Source: Candidatus Devosia symbiotica
GTDB taxonomy: Bacteria > Pseudomonadota > Alphaproteobacteria > Rhizobiales > Devosiaceae
DNA length: 54,227 nucleotides
Direction of reading: 5' to 3'
Assembly (NCBI GenBank): GCA_025050575.1
Contig: JALBVE010000007.1
Location: 1-54,227 of the forward strand
The notes under the pieces are model-generated. The model saw nothing but the letters and a program-made list of their open reading frames with translations, did not search any database and was not told where the DNA came from. Below, one piece after another: positions 39,904 to 50,423 of the stretch (positions are counted from its first letter, which is position 1; each line of letters begins with the position of its first letter). A program made the translations under genes and the position numbers.

Positions 39904-40301
39904 TCATGCCGGCTCGTTACTCAGCATGCGGGCGATGAAGCTGCAGACTTCTTCGATGGCGATGCCAAGATCGTCCAGCCGCTCGGGCGAGAGCGATCGG
40001 CCAGCTTGAATTCGGCTTCGGCATCCTTGGCTAGATTGGCCAAGGAAAACGCCCCCTCCTATACCGCCTGAGGCCTCCTTGATTGAGTGCAGGTTTATCG
40101 CCAGTTCGTCATAGCTGGTGGCCAGCTGCAGCTGCCCGAAATTAAGTCGTCATCCTCATGTCATACATGCGCAGGATCTCGTATTCGAGATGCTCGCCAC
40201 CAAGGCATCGCTTGGCCAAGTGGCCTAGATCGATTGGCCGTTCCGCCCGGATGGTCAGGATCGTCGTGGTCTGTATCTACACTGGCCGATCGCCGTGCCA
40301 T
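39904..40301 (-). pseudogene. Histidine phosphotransfer (Hpt) domain protein, broken
   Basis: A single-domain Hpt. MARRSASVDTDHDD begins it, then after a frame change RPIDLGHLAKRCLGGEHLEY and EILRMYDMRM, TAA, and in further frames ELAINLHSIKEASGGIG with the phospho-acceptor histidine, then SLANLAKDAEAEFKLADRS and GIAIEEVCSFIARMLSNEPA ending in TGA. Several indels. It was divergently placed beside the giant coiled-coil gene. Its cognate kinase is unknown. Confidence 0.65.
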
Positions 40302-40659
40302 GCTGGTCGCTCCGTTGCGCACGGCTACGCGTCCGACAGGGACAATGCCGCGTGGACAAGCCTAGAATGCGCAGGTGAACAGGTGATTAAGCCACACCTT
40401 TGCCTTTGTTTGCCGCTCAGATGGCCCCAAGCCTTTCCCAGGAAATTAACCTTTAAGTTAAGATTCCGTTCGGTTTGCTTCAAATTGAATGTATTAATAG
40501 GCTTTGAACCAGCGCGTGGCGGCGAGAGTTGGGGACGATGCGGGGCATTTGCATCGAATTGTTTCCGTTTGATCACGAGCCCGGAAACGGGTCGGGGGCA
40601 TACTGCTCCCAGAATCCGCCTTATTGCTGATAAGTCGACACGAGAGTTGTTAAGAGAGT
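40302..40659. other. Intergenic region upstream of the giant coiled-coil gene
   Basis: No gene seen. It holds an AT-rich patch with three TTAA units at 40446-40449, 40453-40456 and 40458-40461. The outer two are separated by eight bases, one more than the CtrA consensus TTAA-N7-TTAA. A weak ribosome site (AAGAGAG) precedes the ATG at 40660. The promoter of the coiled-coil gene is probably here. Confidence 0.5.
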
Positions 40660-43600
40660 ATGGCGAAGAACCCAACCCCCACGAACGATCCCGCCGCGTT
40701 GGCATTCTCAGCCGTCGAAGATGCCCTCAAGGAATCGGTGCTCAACATAGACAACGCTGCCCACCAGACGCCTGAACGCAAACTCTCAGATGCCGGCCGC
40801 AGCGAGCGGTTGCGCGCGGCTGACAAAATCACCCAGCAGGCCAGCGCAGTCGCCAATGATGATCGCTACCCGACCCCAAAGATCCTTTACAGCCTGCAGA
40901 ACCGCTCGTCCTCGGCGCCGACCTGGGTCGCGATCATGCTATCGGTCATCTGGCTGGCCATTTCGGGTGCCAGCGGTTGGCTGCGCTATGGCAATCAGTT
41001 CGCTGATTTCCCTAGCTTTATTGGCACTATCGACTTCATCGGACTGGCCGCCATCATGTTCGTGCCGGCCGTCACTTTCTTTGTCATTGCCACCCTGTTT
41101 CGCCGTGCCCAGGACCTGCGCAATGCCGCCTCTTCAATCACGCAGGCCGCCATGCGGCTAGCCGAACCCGAAGTGACCGCCGTTGATAAGGTGGCTTCGG
41201 TCGGTCAGGCTATGCGCCGCGAAATCAACGCGCTGGGCGACGGTCTGGAACGCGCCCTATCCCGGGCCGGCGAACTTGAGATGATGATCCACAACGAGGT
41301 CACAGCGCTCGAACGCACCTATTCGGACAATGAATCGCGGATGCGCGCGTTGATCGCCGAATTGGCCAGCCAGCGCGAAAGCGTGCTGACCAATGCCGAT
41401 CGGGTGCGCGAAGCCATTACCGAGAGCCATACCGGCCTAGTGTTCGACCTCGACATGATCAGCCAGCGCATTTCGGAAACTATTGTCGAGAGCGGCGGCA
41501 ATCTAACCCGCGCGCTCGAAACCGCCGGCAATACCCTGACCAATTCCTTCGGCGAACGCATCGAGAGCTTTGTTGCGCTGGTCGACAACCGCACCACCGA
41601 CTTCATCTCTTCGCTCGACCAGAGTTCTGAGCGCCTGTCGCTGACCTTTGAAGACCAGACGGCCAATATGGTCCGCACGCTCGATGAGCGTGCCGAAAAT
41701 CTGACCGCCGGCGTCGATAGCCGCATCAATGCCCTGGCCGAGGCTCTGGACGGTCGTGCTAACCAGATTGGCGAGGCCATTGACCAGCGCACCCGCGTCA
41801 TCGAAGACCGCAGCGCCACCTTTGCCACGGCCTTTGACGACCGCACCCAGTCTATTGCCGGCCTGATTGAATCAGGTATCGACCGGCTGTCGGCGACATT
41901 TGATGAACGCATCGGAGCCCTCTCAACCCTGCTGACCGATGGCGGCGCGGCACTGCTCGGCCAGCTCCAAGATCGCGGCCATGAAGTGACCGGCGGGCTC
42001 GACATGATCGGCCAGCGCATCGCCGAGGATATCTCATCGCGTTCGCGCGAAGCCGAGATACTGCTCAGCGCCCTCACCCGCCAGCTCGACGAATCGGTGT
42101 CCATTCAGCTCAATGCCATGGACAACCGCATGCAATCGGCCGTCATCGAAATTAATAGAGCGCTCGACGAAACCTCAGAACGCGCGCGCGTCACCTTGTC
42201 TTCAGCAGGCCAGGACACGCTCAGCCAGTTTGACGCCCGCCTCAGCGAGGTTACCAGCATTCTCGACGCCCGGCTGCACGCACTTGACGGCGTGGTTGGC
42301 GACAAGGGTGATGACCTGATCGCCCGCCTTGAAGCACAGGGTACCAGCTTCGCTGCCCGCGCCAATGTGCTCGAAATGGCGCTCAACGAAGAATCCGGCC
42401 GTTTCAACGACGTGGTCAGCGAGCGTACCCGCGAAATGAGCGAAGTACTCGGCGCGCGCACCAAGGCTATCACCGAGACCCTAAGCCATCGCAGCCGCGA
42501 ACTTTCAAACTCGCTTGAGGGTCATGCCGGCTTTATTGCGGAAGTGCTTGATGACAGCACCAAGGCGCTCGACACCATTCTGGCCACCCGCGCTGACGAG
42601 CTGGGTAGCACCATGCAGTCTCGCGCTGAAGAAATTGATCAAACCCTGGACGCCCGCGCCCGTGACATGAGCGAGGCCATTCGCGTCCGTAGTCAGGAAC
42701 TGAGCGAAATCCTGACCGACAGCACCAATGCGTTCGATCAGGCCATCACTGGCCGCACGCAGCGGCTGACTGATATCCTGTCGGAAAAGACCACGGCGAT
42801 GACACTCGAGATCGACTCGCGCGTCGACGACCTTTCTAACCAGCTTACTGAACGCATCACGAGCCTGGTCGAGCAACTGGGCACCAGCACCGGGATACTG
42901 ACCAGCGAGTTCGATACCCGCAGCACAATGCTGAAGTCGGCACTCGACGATGGCACCCGCGAACTAGCGCAGATCGTTGGCACCCGCACCCAGCAGCTGA
43001 CCGAGGCACTTAACTCGCGCACCGAAGCTCTAGGCGACACTTTAGCAACCCATACCGCCTCGATCAGCAAAACCATCGGCATGCGCACCTCCGAGCTGGC
43101 TGAAACCATTACCCAGCAGGGCGACGAAGCACGCGTCAAGATCCACAATACTTTGCGTAACGCCACCGACACGATGTGCGAGCACGTCAAGTCGATGTCC
43201 TCAATGATTATTAGCAAGATATCCGAGGTCAATATTCATCTCGGTGATGGTCTCGAAAGCGCCATTACCCGGATTATCGATGCCGAACACGGCGTCAGTG
43301 CGCGCATTGAATCAGCGTCTCAGACGGTCGCTGAAAGTGCCCGCCAAGCGACTTATCTCATCGAAACCGGTGTCAACTCAGCCCGTCAGGCCATTACTGA
43401 TATGGTCGATTCCCGTCTTGGCACCCTACCCGAGGCGATCACCGCCCGCGCCGATATCACCGCAGATCGTCTGTCGGCCCTCAATGCGTCGATCAACACC
43501 TCGATCACCCAGTCGATGGCAGATCTGGAAGCCGGCGCCGACCGGATCGAGGAAACCATCGCCACGCGCATCACCGCGGCAACACAGAACATTGCCACAG

Positions 43601-45834
43601 ATATCAGCAATACTGCCAACCACATGGACAGCGCCGTGCGCACCGCGCTCGACCATATCCGTGTGGCTGCCACCAATATCGACCAGTTACTGAGCGTCAA
43701 GGCCGTCGACGCCGTCGACCATATCGAAACCCACCTCAACAACATCAACCGCTCAGTTGAACAGCACACCAACATCTTTGCCACCCTGGTCAGTGAAAAA
43801 TCGGCAGAACTGCAGACCTCACTCAACAGCCACGGCAATCTGCTGCGCAATGCCCTGAGCGACAGTGCCCAGGAAGCCGAAGCCATCATGGCAGTTTCCA
43901 CCTCGCGCATTCTCACCGATATCACCTCGGCTCTTGGCAAGCTCAACGATTCCAATCTGCTGCTGCAGCGGGTGCTGGATGCCTCAACGGCGAATCTGGC
44001 CAATCTAGAAACTAGCGTAGCCCAGCAGACCTCGTCCTATTCGGCAACCGTGCGCGACGCCATCGGCCAGACAGAACAGGCCGGTTCTATGATCAGCCAG
44101 CATGTCAGCGCCATGCAGATCACCATTCGCGGCATGATCGACGAGTTCTCCTCGATCCTGGGCAAGCTCGACGCTGAAACCACCAATATGTCTCAGGCTA
44201 CTACAGCCCTGACTATTACTAGCGACAATGCCATCGATAATCTCGAGGAGCGTCGCGGCGCTATGGATGCGCTCGCCCAAAGCTTTGCTGTACGGACCGA
44301 CGACATTGACGGTCGCATGCGTTTGTTCGCCCAATCGATCGCCGACACCGTCAACGACACCGAACGCCGTCTGATCGGCGCTCGCCGCGCCATGGACGAA
44401 GCCCTCAGTGCCACTACGGGCACCGTGGTCGAAACACTCGAACAGACGACCAATACTATTACCCAGGCGATCCAGTCGTCGACCAACAACGTCAATGACG
44501 CGCTCTACGCCACCAACGAGCGCTTCACCTCTTCGCTTTCGAGCAATGCCGCGCAGATGGACAATGTCGTGCGTTGCGCTGCCAACGCAGCGACTGTCGC
44601 ACTCAACCAGCAAATCAACCAGGTCAATACGGCGTTAGAAGAAAACGCTCATCGCATCAGCGATGTGCTAGCCACCACTGCCGGCAATATCACCGACGCG
44701 CTCAACACCACCACCTACACGCTGGCCGAAACCATCAGCGACAGCTCTGCTGCAGTCCGCAACACGATCGCCGCCAATATCGGCCAGTTCCGCCAGGCGC
44801 TGGACGAGACCGCCGGTCAGGTCAATGACCGCCTGGGTGAGTTCCGCGGCACCGCCGACGCCGAGGGCCGCCGCGCCAATGCCACCCTGCAGCAAGCGCA
44901 GCAGCACATGATCGCCGAAATGCAGCGCGCCATTGAAGAAGCCACCCAACGCTTCAACGACACCGCGTATGCCATGCGCGAAACCGTCCGCGAAGTGAGC
45001 GGCGAGCTCGAGGCCACCCGCGCCGAGCTGGCCCGCGGTGTCAACGAACTGCCCGAGGAAACTCGCGCTAGCGCCGCCGCCATGCGCCGCGTCGTAGCAG
45101 AACAGATCGAGGCGCTCAGCGAACTCAATGCAATCGTGCGCAGCCAGCCGGCCACCCACGACATCAATGATTGCCGTCCCAGCGCGCCCCGCCTCGCCGC
45201 CCGCCCCGAGCCACGCGAGGAAATACGGGCAGAACCTCGTAATGAGGCGCCGGCCTATCAGGCCTCGTGCCAGCCTGAACCCGCCCGCGATTCCTATCGC
45301 GCCGAGCCGGCCCGCCAGTCGCTGATCGATCCGATCCGCACCCTGGAGCGCACGCCCGAGCCGCCGCGCCAGCCCGAACCCGCTCGTCAGGCTGCGCCTG
45401 TCGCCGAAACTGAGGCTGTGCCGCAGGGTGAAGGCGGCTGGCTACGCGATGTCTTGCGAAATGCCACCGCCAAGCAGCAAAGCACCCAGCAGCTTCAGCC
45501 AAGCTTGCTCGGCCTGACCGAAGAGATTGCCCACGCGATTGACGACGCAGCGCTGGCCGATGCCTGGGCCCGTTATCAGGCCGGCGAATCGAATGTTTTC
45601 TCGCGCCGGATTTACACCCTGGCCGGTCAGAGTATCTATGACGACACACGCAAGAAGCTGCAGCGCGACTCCGAATTCGCCCGTATCGCATCTGCCTATA
45701 TGAACGAGTTCGAACAATTGCTAAGGCGCGCCGCCGCTAGTGCCAACCCAGCCAGCGAGACCCGCGAGCATCTGTTGTCTGATCGTGGTAAGGCCTACAC
45801 CACTCTGGCCCATGCCAGCGGCCGCCTGAACTAG
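40660..45834 (+). CDS. Giant membrane-anchored hendecad coiled-coil protein, growth-pole-ring (GPR)-like
   Basis: An intact 1724-residue protein. Residues 1-85 are cytoplasmic and polar. Two membrane spans lie at about 88-107 (WVAIMLSVIWLAISGASGW) and 123-147. From about 155 to 1500 it is almost wholly helical. Residues 575-816 (42382-43107) form 22 uninterrupted 11-residue repeats with a hydrophobic residue at positions 1 and 8 and usually Arg at 4 (LGARTKAITET, LATRADELGST, VGTRTQQLTEA). A second run covers about 286-373. A Pro/Arg/Glu-rich linker (about 1500-1600) precedes a C-terminal globular segment (GLTEEIAHAIDDAALADAWA, YTLAGQSIYDDTRKKLQRD). Architecture and composition match the Agrobacterium growth pole ring protein, an apolipoprotein-like giant that organises polar growth. 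Such a long frame without a lesion in this DNA implies strong selection. Confidence 0.8.
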   Translation: MAKNPTPTNDPAALAFSAVEDALKESVLNIDNAAHQTPERKLSDAGRSERLRAADKITQQASAVANDDRYPTPKILYSLQNRSSSAPTWVAIMLSVIWLAISGASGWLRYGNQFADFPSFIGTIDFIGLAAIMFVPAVTFFVIATLFRRAQDLRNAASSITQAAMRLAEPEVTAVDKVASVGQAMRREINALGDGLERALSRAGELEMMIHNEVTALERTYSDNESRMRALIAELASQRESVLTNADRVREAITESHTGLVFDLDMISQRISETIVESGGNLTRALETAGNTLTNSFGERIESFVALVDNRTTDFISSLDQSSERLSLTFEDQTANMVRTLDERAENLTAGVDSRINALAEALDGRANQIGEAIDQRTRVIEDRSATFATAFDDRTQSIAGLIESGIDRLSATFDERIGALSTLLTDGGAALLGQLQDRGHEVTGGLDMIGQRIAEDISSRSREAEILLSALTRQLDESVSIQLNAMDNRMQSAVIEINRALDETSERARVTLSSAGQDTLSQFDARLSEVTSILDARLHALDGVVGDKGDDLIARLEAQGTSFAARANVLEMALNEESGRFNDVVSERTREMSEVLGARTKAITETLSHRSRELSNSLEGHAGFIAEVLDDSTKALDTILATRADELGSTMQSRAEEIDQTLDARARDMSEAIRVRSQELSEILTDSTNAFDQAITGRTQRLTDILSEKTTAMTLEIDSRVDDLSNQLTERITSLVEQLGTSTGILTSEFDTRSTMLKSALDDGTRELAQIVGTRTQQLTEALNSRTEALGDTLATHTASISKTIGMRTSELAETITQQGDEARVKIHNTLRNATDTMCEHVKSMSSMIISKISEVNIHLGDGLESAITRIIDAEHGVSARIESASQTVAESARQATYLIETGVNSARQAITDMVDSRLGTLPEAITARADITADRLSALNASINTSITQSMADLEAGADRIEETIATRITAATQNIATDISNTANHMDSAVRTALDHIRVAATNIDQLLSVKAVDAVDHIETHLNNINRSVEQHTNIFATLVSEKSAELQTSLNSHGNLLRNALSDSAQEAEAIMAVSTSRILTDITSALGKLNDSNLLLQRVLDASTANLANLETSVAQQTSSYSATVRDAIGQTEQAGSMISQHVSAMQITIRGMIDEFSSILGKLDAETTNMSQATTALTITSDNAIDNLEERRGAMDALAQSFAVRTDDIDGRMRLFAQSIADTVNDTERRLIGARRAMDEALSATTGTVVETLEQTTNTITQAIQSSTNNVNDALYATNERFTSSLSSNAAQMDNVVRCAANAATVALNQQINQVNTALEENAHRISDVLATTAGNITDALNTTTYTLAETISDSSAAVRNTIAANIGQFRQALDETAGQVNDRLGEFRGTADAEGRRANATLQQAQQHMIAEMQRAIEEATQRFNDTAYAMRETVREVSGELEATRAELARGVNELPEETRASAAAMRRVVAEQIEALSELNAIVRSQPATHDINDCRPSAPRLAARPEPREEIRAEPRNEAPAYQASCQPEPARDSYRAEPARQSLIDPIRTLERTPEPPRQPEPARQAAPVAETEAVPQGEGGWLRDVLRNATAKQQSTQQLQPSLLGLTEEIAHAIDDAALADAWARYQAGESNVFSRRIYTLAGQSIYDDTRKKLQRDSEFARIASAYMNEFEQLLRRAAASANPASETREHLLSDRGKAYTTLAHASGRLN

Positions 45835-45855
45835 CGCAGCCTCCACGAGACACAC

Positions 45856-45885
45856 AAAACGGTCCCGAGAACCTGGGGTCGTTTT
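45856..45885 (+). terminator. Probable terminator of the giant coiled-coil gene
   Basis: AAAACGGTCCC and GGGGTCGTTTT can pair around AGAACCTG with a few mismatches and end in GTTTTGCGTT. It starts 22 bases after the TAG. The stem is imperfect and the T-run short. Confidence 0.5.
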
Positions 45886-45979
45886 GCGTTATGAGCCCGC
45901 CGTCAAAATATATCGGCTTGCCGGGTTGGAGCCCGACGTAGCCGGGCCTGAGCCTACCACGCCACCTGGCGCTCTGTCC

Positions 45980-47028
45980 CTACTGCGCGTCCTTGGGGGT
46001 GCGAATGCGCAGGGAGATCAGTACGCAGACAATGGCCAGGACAGCGACAACCGACGAAGAAAAGAACGTGTAGCTGTCAAACCGCACGACCAGCCAACCA
46101 AACCCAGCCAGCGACAGCACCGCCATGCCTTGGTTGAGCATGTTGGCAAAGCCCTGCGCCTCAGCCGCATTGGATTCATCGGTCCAGTTGGCAATAAAGT
46201 GGACGACGCCGAAATAGCCCACATCGAAAGCGCCGCCAGGCAAACATCATCACGGCTTTCCCGGTTGCCGCGACAACTAGCAAGGGATCGATGAAATAAT
46301 CCGGAATGCCATTCTAGTGCCAGAACAGACCGCCAAAGCCGCCGATCAGCGCGTGACTGACATTGACCATGGCAAAGGCGACCAGCGGCAGCACGAACCG
46401 CAATTGCAGCGAGTCCCGCAGTTTGGTTGGCATTCTCGCAGCTAAGATCTCCGCCTGCTCAGGGGGGGCGCGGAAACGCGGTAACAGCAGGCTCAGACCG
46501 ACCCGCAGCAGTGACATGGAAACGAACAGGGGACAAAGGCATAGGCGCCGAACACCATGATCAGCATGCCAATGCCGTCCACACCCATAATATAAACCAA
46601 CGGTGCCTTAGGCCCGCACGGCATCAAAGTCGGTTCTATGCGCCGCGTCATCCGCACTGAAGCCGCGATGATCGGGGGAATGGAACCATTATACTCATGG
46701 TCACCAGCGACCATATAAGCATCACGCCCCAGAACTCATTGACGAAAACAGGCCGAACGACGACGCCGCGCCCGCCAGCAACAAAACCACGATGACGCTA
46801 CGCCAATCCCTAGAGCGGTCAGCGAGCCGCCCAATCATCATGTTCAATGCCAGAAAGCACAGCATGGGAGCCGAGTTTGATGATGCCGATGTGATCAGCC
46901 GGCAGCCCGTACTCACTCAGCCAGATGCCCAGAAACACTAAGCTGACTGCACCGAGCAGGTAGATGATGAATTGAAAAAGTGAGGCGCTCGCTTCGGGGA
47001 TGGTCAAGCGCGAAGGGACAAGGGACAT
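45980..47028 (-). pseudogene. MFS transporter (PPP/LacY-like), heavily broken
   Basis: A 12-helix permease remnant. It starts MSLVPSRLTIPEASASLFQF, then LLGAVSLVFLGIWLSEYGLP, and shifts after DHIGIIK. MLCFLALNMMIGRLADRSRD, FVNEFWGVMLIWSLVTMS, ASVRMTRRIEPTLMPCGP, AFAMVNVSHALIGGFGGLFW and YFGVVHFIANWTDESNAAEA, MAVLSLAGFGWLVVRFDSY lie in changing frames with many stops. A seven-G run is at 46462-46468 and one helix pair before VGYFGVV is deleted. Substrate unknown. Confidence 0.75.
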
Positions 47029-47186
47029 GCTGAGAAGGCTCCTGGCAGACCAGTGCCCAGGGTCCTAGGTGACTCGGCGCGACGCACAATATAAGGGTAA
47101 CGTTGCAACGTTGCGATCAATCCACTGCAGCCAATTGTGATTGCAGGGATACCAGCGCATTGCTCAATTAGCGCGCGGCTAGCCGC

Positions 47187-48125
47187 TCAGGTGAACAATT
47201 CGCCATGGGTGATGCTGAGGTCAGCGTGCAGGGCCGCTGGCCCGGGGATCGCTAAGCACATCGAGCGATACGGCCACCGGCAAAGCAGCGACCGGCGTGC
47301 CCAACGCCAGCGCGTCGGTGATAACATTGCCAAATGCGTCAGTATAGCTGGGGAACACCAGCACATCGGCACCGCGGTAAAGCTCACTCAGTTCCTCGCC
47401 ATGACGATACCCCAGGAACACCGCATCCGGATGTTTGCGCATCAGCCGGGAGGCAATCAGGCCCGTCGCCGACCACGATCCTAGTACCCGCCACGTTGAG
47501 GTTGAGAAACGCCTCGACATTCTTTTCTGCGGCTAAGTGTCCGACATAGAGCAGATGTAGACCAGGCAGATTCTTGAACTGCGTCTTTGAGTTGGGCCGA
47601 AACCGCGCATCATCGACGCCGCGTGACCACAGACCGAGGCGAGTAAAGCTGCGCTCAGTCAGATCGTCGCGCAACGAAGGAGTTTGGACTAGGGTGCACG
47701 CTGCCGCCGTGCGGAACCAGCGCAAATAGCCATAGCTCCACTGCTGCGGCACGGGCATGCGCAGCGCCACATTTTCGGGGAAATAGGTGTAAAAACTGGT
47801 GGTGAAGCCCAGACGCCAGTCAATGCAAAATTGCTGCGCCAGCAGGCCCAGCGGCCCTTCGATGGCAATGTGAATGTCGTCGAGCGCCACAGCCGCAATC
47901 TGCCGCGACACGACCCCAGACTGGCCAGCGATATCCGTATCTCGGGATAGCTAGGCACCGGTAGCGTCCAGAACCGCTCCGACGTCAGATAGTGTACATC
48001 ATCGCCCATATGCGTCAGGACCACGCCGACGCTTTTCAACGTCCGCACCATCCCGTTGATTTGCGGTCGCCACGCATCGCTGACAATCAGCAGGCGATGG
48101 GTAGCCCGAATATTGGCTTGGTTCG
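47187..48125 (-). pseudogene. GT4-family glycosyltransferase, broken
   Basis: A glycosyltransferase of the type that builds surface glycolipids or polysaccharides. RLLIVSDAWRPQINGMVRTL, SVGVVLTHMGDDVHYLTSER and LDDIHIAIEGPLGLLAQQF, FRTAAACTLVQTPSLRDDL, GLWSRGVDDARFRPNSKTQF and HLLYVGHLAAEKNVEAFLN are followed by a slip near 47480, then DAVFLGYRHGEELSELYRGA, DVLVFPSYTDAFGNVITDAL. The 3' end after LSDPRA is lost. No convincing start codon remains upstream. Confidence 0.75.
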
Positions 48126-48216
48126 ATACAGCAGCATCACCACGCGTTCGATTATTTGAACAATCTGCTGCGCATTGACGTCGGCCGCATGACTGGCAGA
48201 TGACACTTACTTGACG

Positions 48217-49020
48217 CTAGCTGGCGGCCCGGCGCAGGCGGAATTTGCGGGATTCACCAACCACGGCCATCTCGGTCCACTTGATCAGCTCGAACTCGCC
48301 TTCAGGCGTTTCAACAATGGCCGTGCAGCTTTCCACCCAGTCACCGGTGTTGATATAGTGGATACCCAACCGCTCATGCATGGCCGCAAAATGGATGTGA
48401 CCGCAGATCACCCCATCGACCCCGGTCTCCTTGGCCTCATGCACCAGCGCTTCCTCGAAGCGGCCAATGATCGACACCGCGTTCTTGACCTTCTGCTTGG
48501 CCCAGGCGCTCAGCGACCAGTATTGCAAGCCTAGGCGGCGACGCACCCAATTGATGGCGATATTGATGCGCAGCGCTGCATTGTAGGCCCAGTCACCGAC
48601 ATGGGCGAGCCATTTGGCGTTCATCACCACCACGTCGAACTGGTCGCCATGAATGACCAGATAGGTCTTGCCGGTGTCCGTGGTATGCACCGTGCGATCG
48701 ACGAACTCGATTTCGCCGAAAAATGTGCCCAGATATTCGCGTAAGAATTCGTCGTGATTGCCGGGCAGATAGATCACCCGTGCTCCGGCATTAGCCTTGT
48801 CGAGTAGCAATTGCACCAGCACATTGTACTCATTTGGCCAGTGCCAGGCCTTGGCTAGCCGCCAACCATCAAGAATGTCGCCAACCAGATAGATGGTCTC
48901 GGCATCGTGGGCGCGCAGAAACTGGATCAGTTGCCCAACCCGAATCGGCTTCATACCCAGGTGCACATCCGAAATGAACATGGCCCGAACCTGCCGGACC
49001 TCGCGATCATCCGTCATCAA
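48217..49020 (-). CDS. UDP-2,3-diacylglucosamine diphosphatase (LpxH-type metallophosphoesterase)
   Basis: An intact 267-residue calcineurin-fold phosphoesterase of lipid A synthesis, cleaving UDP-2,3-diacylglucosamine to lipid X. Metal-site motifs in order: DVHLG (18-22), GDILDGW (47-53), GNHDE (87-91), HGDQFD (about 124) and CGHIH (about 207). The insertion VRRRLGLQYWSLSAWAKQKV is typical of the alphaproteobacterial COG2908 group, longer than E. coli LpxH. It lies between two dead genes and has no lesion. If alphaproteobacterial LpxI is also encoded elsewhere, this enzyme could act on another UDP-sugar. Confidence 0.85.
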   Translation of the reverse strand: MMTDDREVRQVRAMFISDVHLGMKPIRVGQLIQFLRAHDAETIYLVGDILDGWRLAKAWHWPNEYNVLVQLLLDKANAGARVIYLPGNHDEFLREYLGTFFGEIEFVDRTVHTTDTGKTYLVIHGDQFDVVVMNAKWLAHVGDWAYNAALRINIAINWVRRRLGLQYWSLSAWAKQKVKNAVSIIGRFEEALVHEAKETGVDGVICGHIHFAAMHERLGIHYINTGDWVESCTAIVETPEGEFELIKWTEMAVVGESRKFRLRRAAS

Positions 49021-49124
49021 GCAACGACTCCTGCTTCGTGGGAGCGAACTTTATCCGCGCTTTGCCGGCGAGGGAACCATTGCTGTCGAGAAGGTGGGGA
49101 AACCCGGGCCAGGTGACCGATCAA

Positions 49125-50099
49125 TGGATCCGCGCCTTGAGCGCCACGATACGGGCGTAAGTCTGTTCAATCCGTGCGGCGAAAGGGGAAGGTCGGCCGC
49201 AGCGGCGGTCAGCAATATGTCCAGCACCTCCTGCCCCAGCCTGGCGTAATATTTAGCCATATTGGAAAATAACAGCACGTCTAGGCCAGCGCGCACCGCC
49301 TGAGTCACGATCTGCTCAAGCATAAAATGATCCCGAATGGCGCTCATTTTCAGATCATCGCTAATCACTACGCCGTCATAGCCCAGCTCGCTGCGCAACA
49401 CGCCTTCAATCCACTGGGGCGATAACGAAGAAGGCGCCTGCGTGCCATCATTGGCATATCTAACGTGATAGAGATGGCCCGGCATCACCATGCCCACATG
49501 ACCTGCGGCGATCAGCAACCGATAAAGATTGAGTTCCTCGGGCTTCTAGGTCTTGTAGATGTTGACAAATTCCTTATGACTGTCGGCAGTCGATGAACTA
49601 TGTCGGGGGCAGTGCTTGAGCGCGGTCAGAAGGCTGCCGCGTGATGGGTCTTGATAAAGGCCACGTCGTAGCGCGCCACGGTGGCCGGGTCAGCACTGAA
49701 GGAACGGTTATATTTGGCGATGATCTGATTGTCCGGATTGAGATTGACGTTGGCCACAGCGATTGCCGCCACCATCTTGGCATAGATAGCCTCGGCCTCG
49801 GTCAGGGAATCATGTGCCGCGATGCTGGCGGCACTAGGAATTTCCTGAAAGCCGACATCTTTTGTCAGTCATTCGACCGCCCCACCCTCCTGGTCCAGCG
49901 TAATCAATGGCGGCAGGTCCGGCGACGCAGCGCGAAACGCCGTATTTATCTGTCCGACTGCCATCAGATTCTTGATATTGGTCTTGAGCAGCATCACTCC
50001 GCCTAGGCGACTCGCTGCGAGATCAGCCCGTAACCCGGCCAGCGCCGCGTCATCGGCACTATCCCCCTGAAAGCTCACCACAATCATCTGGCTAGCCAT
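49125..50099 (-). pseudogene. Glycoside hydrolase family 3 (NagZ-like), broken
   Basis: Remnant of a beta-N-acetylhexosaminidase of the cell-wall recycling type. MASQMIVVSFQGDSADDAAL, VMLLKTNIKNLMAVGQI and LITLDQEGGAVE are followed by TGA. KIVAAIAVANVNLNPDNQII-like sequence, RSFSADPATVARYDVAFIKT and HHAAAF then reach TAG. GHLYHVRYANDGTQAP, ELGYDGVVISDDLKMSAI with the nucleophile Asp, and DVLLFSNMAKYYARLGQEVL are open before a last slip that displaces ARIEQTYARIVALKARI. The first Met may not be the original start. Confidence 0.75.
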
Positions 50100-50109
50100 C
50101 TGCTCTCCA

Positions 50110-50382
50110 GCGTCGCGGCGCGTGCAGCATTGGGCAAGATTAAAGATTAGGAAAGATGGAGAGCAGGTGCGCAGGAGGAGTGTTCACGGGGCAATCCAGG
50201 CTGGAATCAGCGCTGAACGATGCCCACTAAATACAGTCAAAACAATGCTTAAACCCACAACATTTCTCTACGGGAGCACTTATGAGCTGATATCAAACGA
50301 AAAAAGTGTAACTCTACCGAATAGGCAGCTTGGAGTGCGGTCCGTTTTTCAACTTTCCGGCTCGTGATGCCGTTGCCTTGAT
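50110..50382. other. Intergenic DNA without a recognisable gene
   Basis: Between the dead GH3 and acs genes. A short open stretch on the plus strand (50122-50367) has no recognisable homology or ribosome site. Nothing else is seen. Confidence 0.5.
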
Positions 50383-50410
50383 CGGGCGGAGAACTTGGGG
50401 TCTCCGCCCG
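50383..50410 (-). terminator. Hairpin downstream of acs
   Basis: CGGGCGGAGA and TCTCCGCCCG form a perfect 10-bp stem with an 8-nt loop, 14 bases after the acs stop. There is no T-run on the minus strand, so it is a terminator by position or an mRNA 3' stem only. Confidence 0.5.
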
Positions 50411-50423
50411 TGACGTTTTGGTA

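Noticed and set aside
40446..40461. CtrA binding site upstream of the giant coiled-coil gene
   Set aside because: Three TTAA units are present, but the outer pair is spaced by eight bases rather than seven, so it does not meet the CtrA consensus.
42382..43107. DNA tandem repeat or CRISPR-like array with a 33-base period
   Set aside because: The 11-codon period exists only at the protein level; the DNA units are not similar enough to be repeats and no spacer/repeat structure is present.
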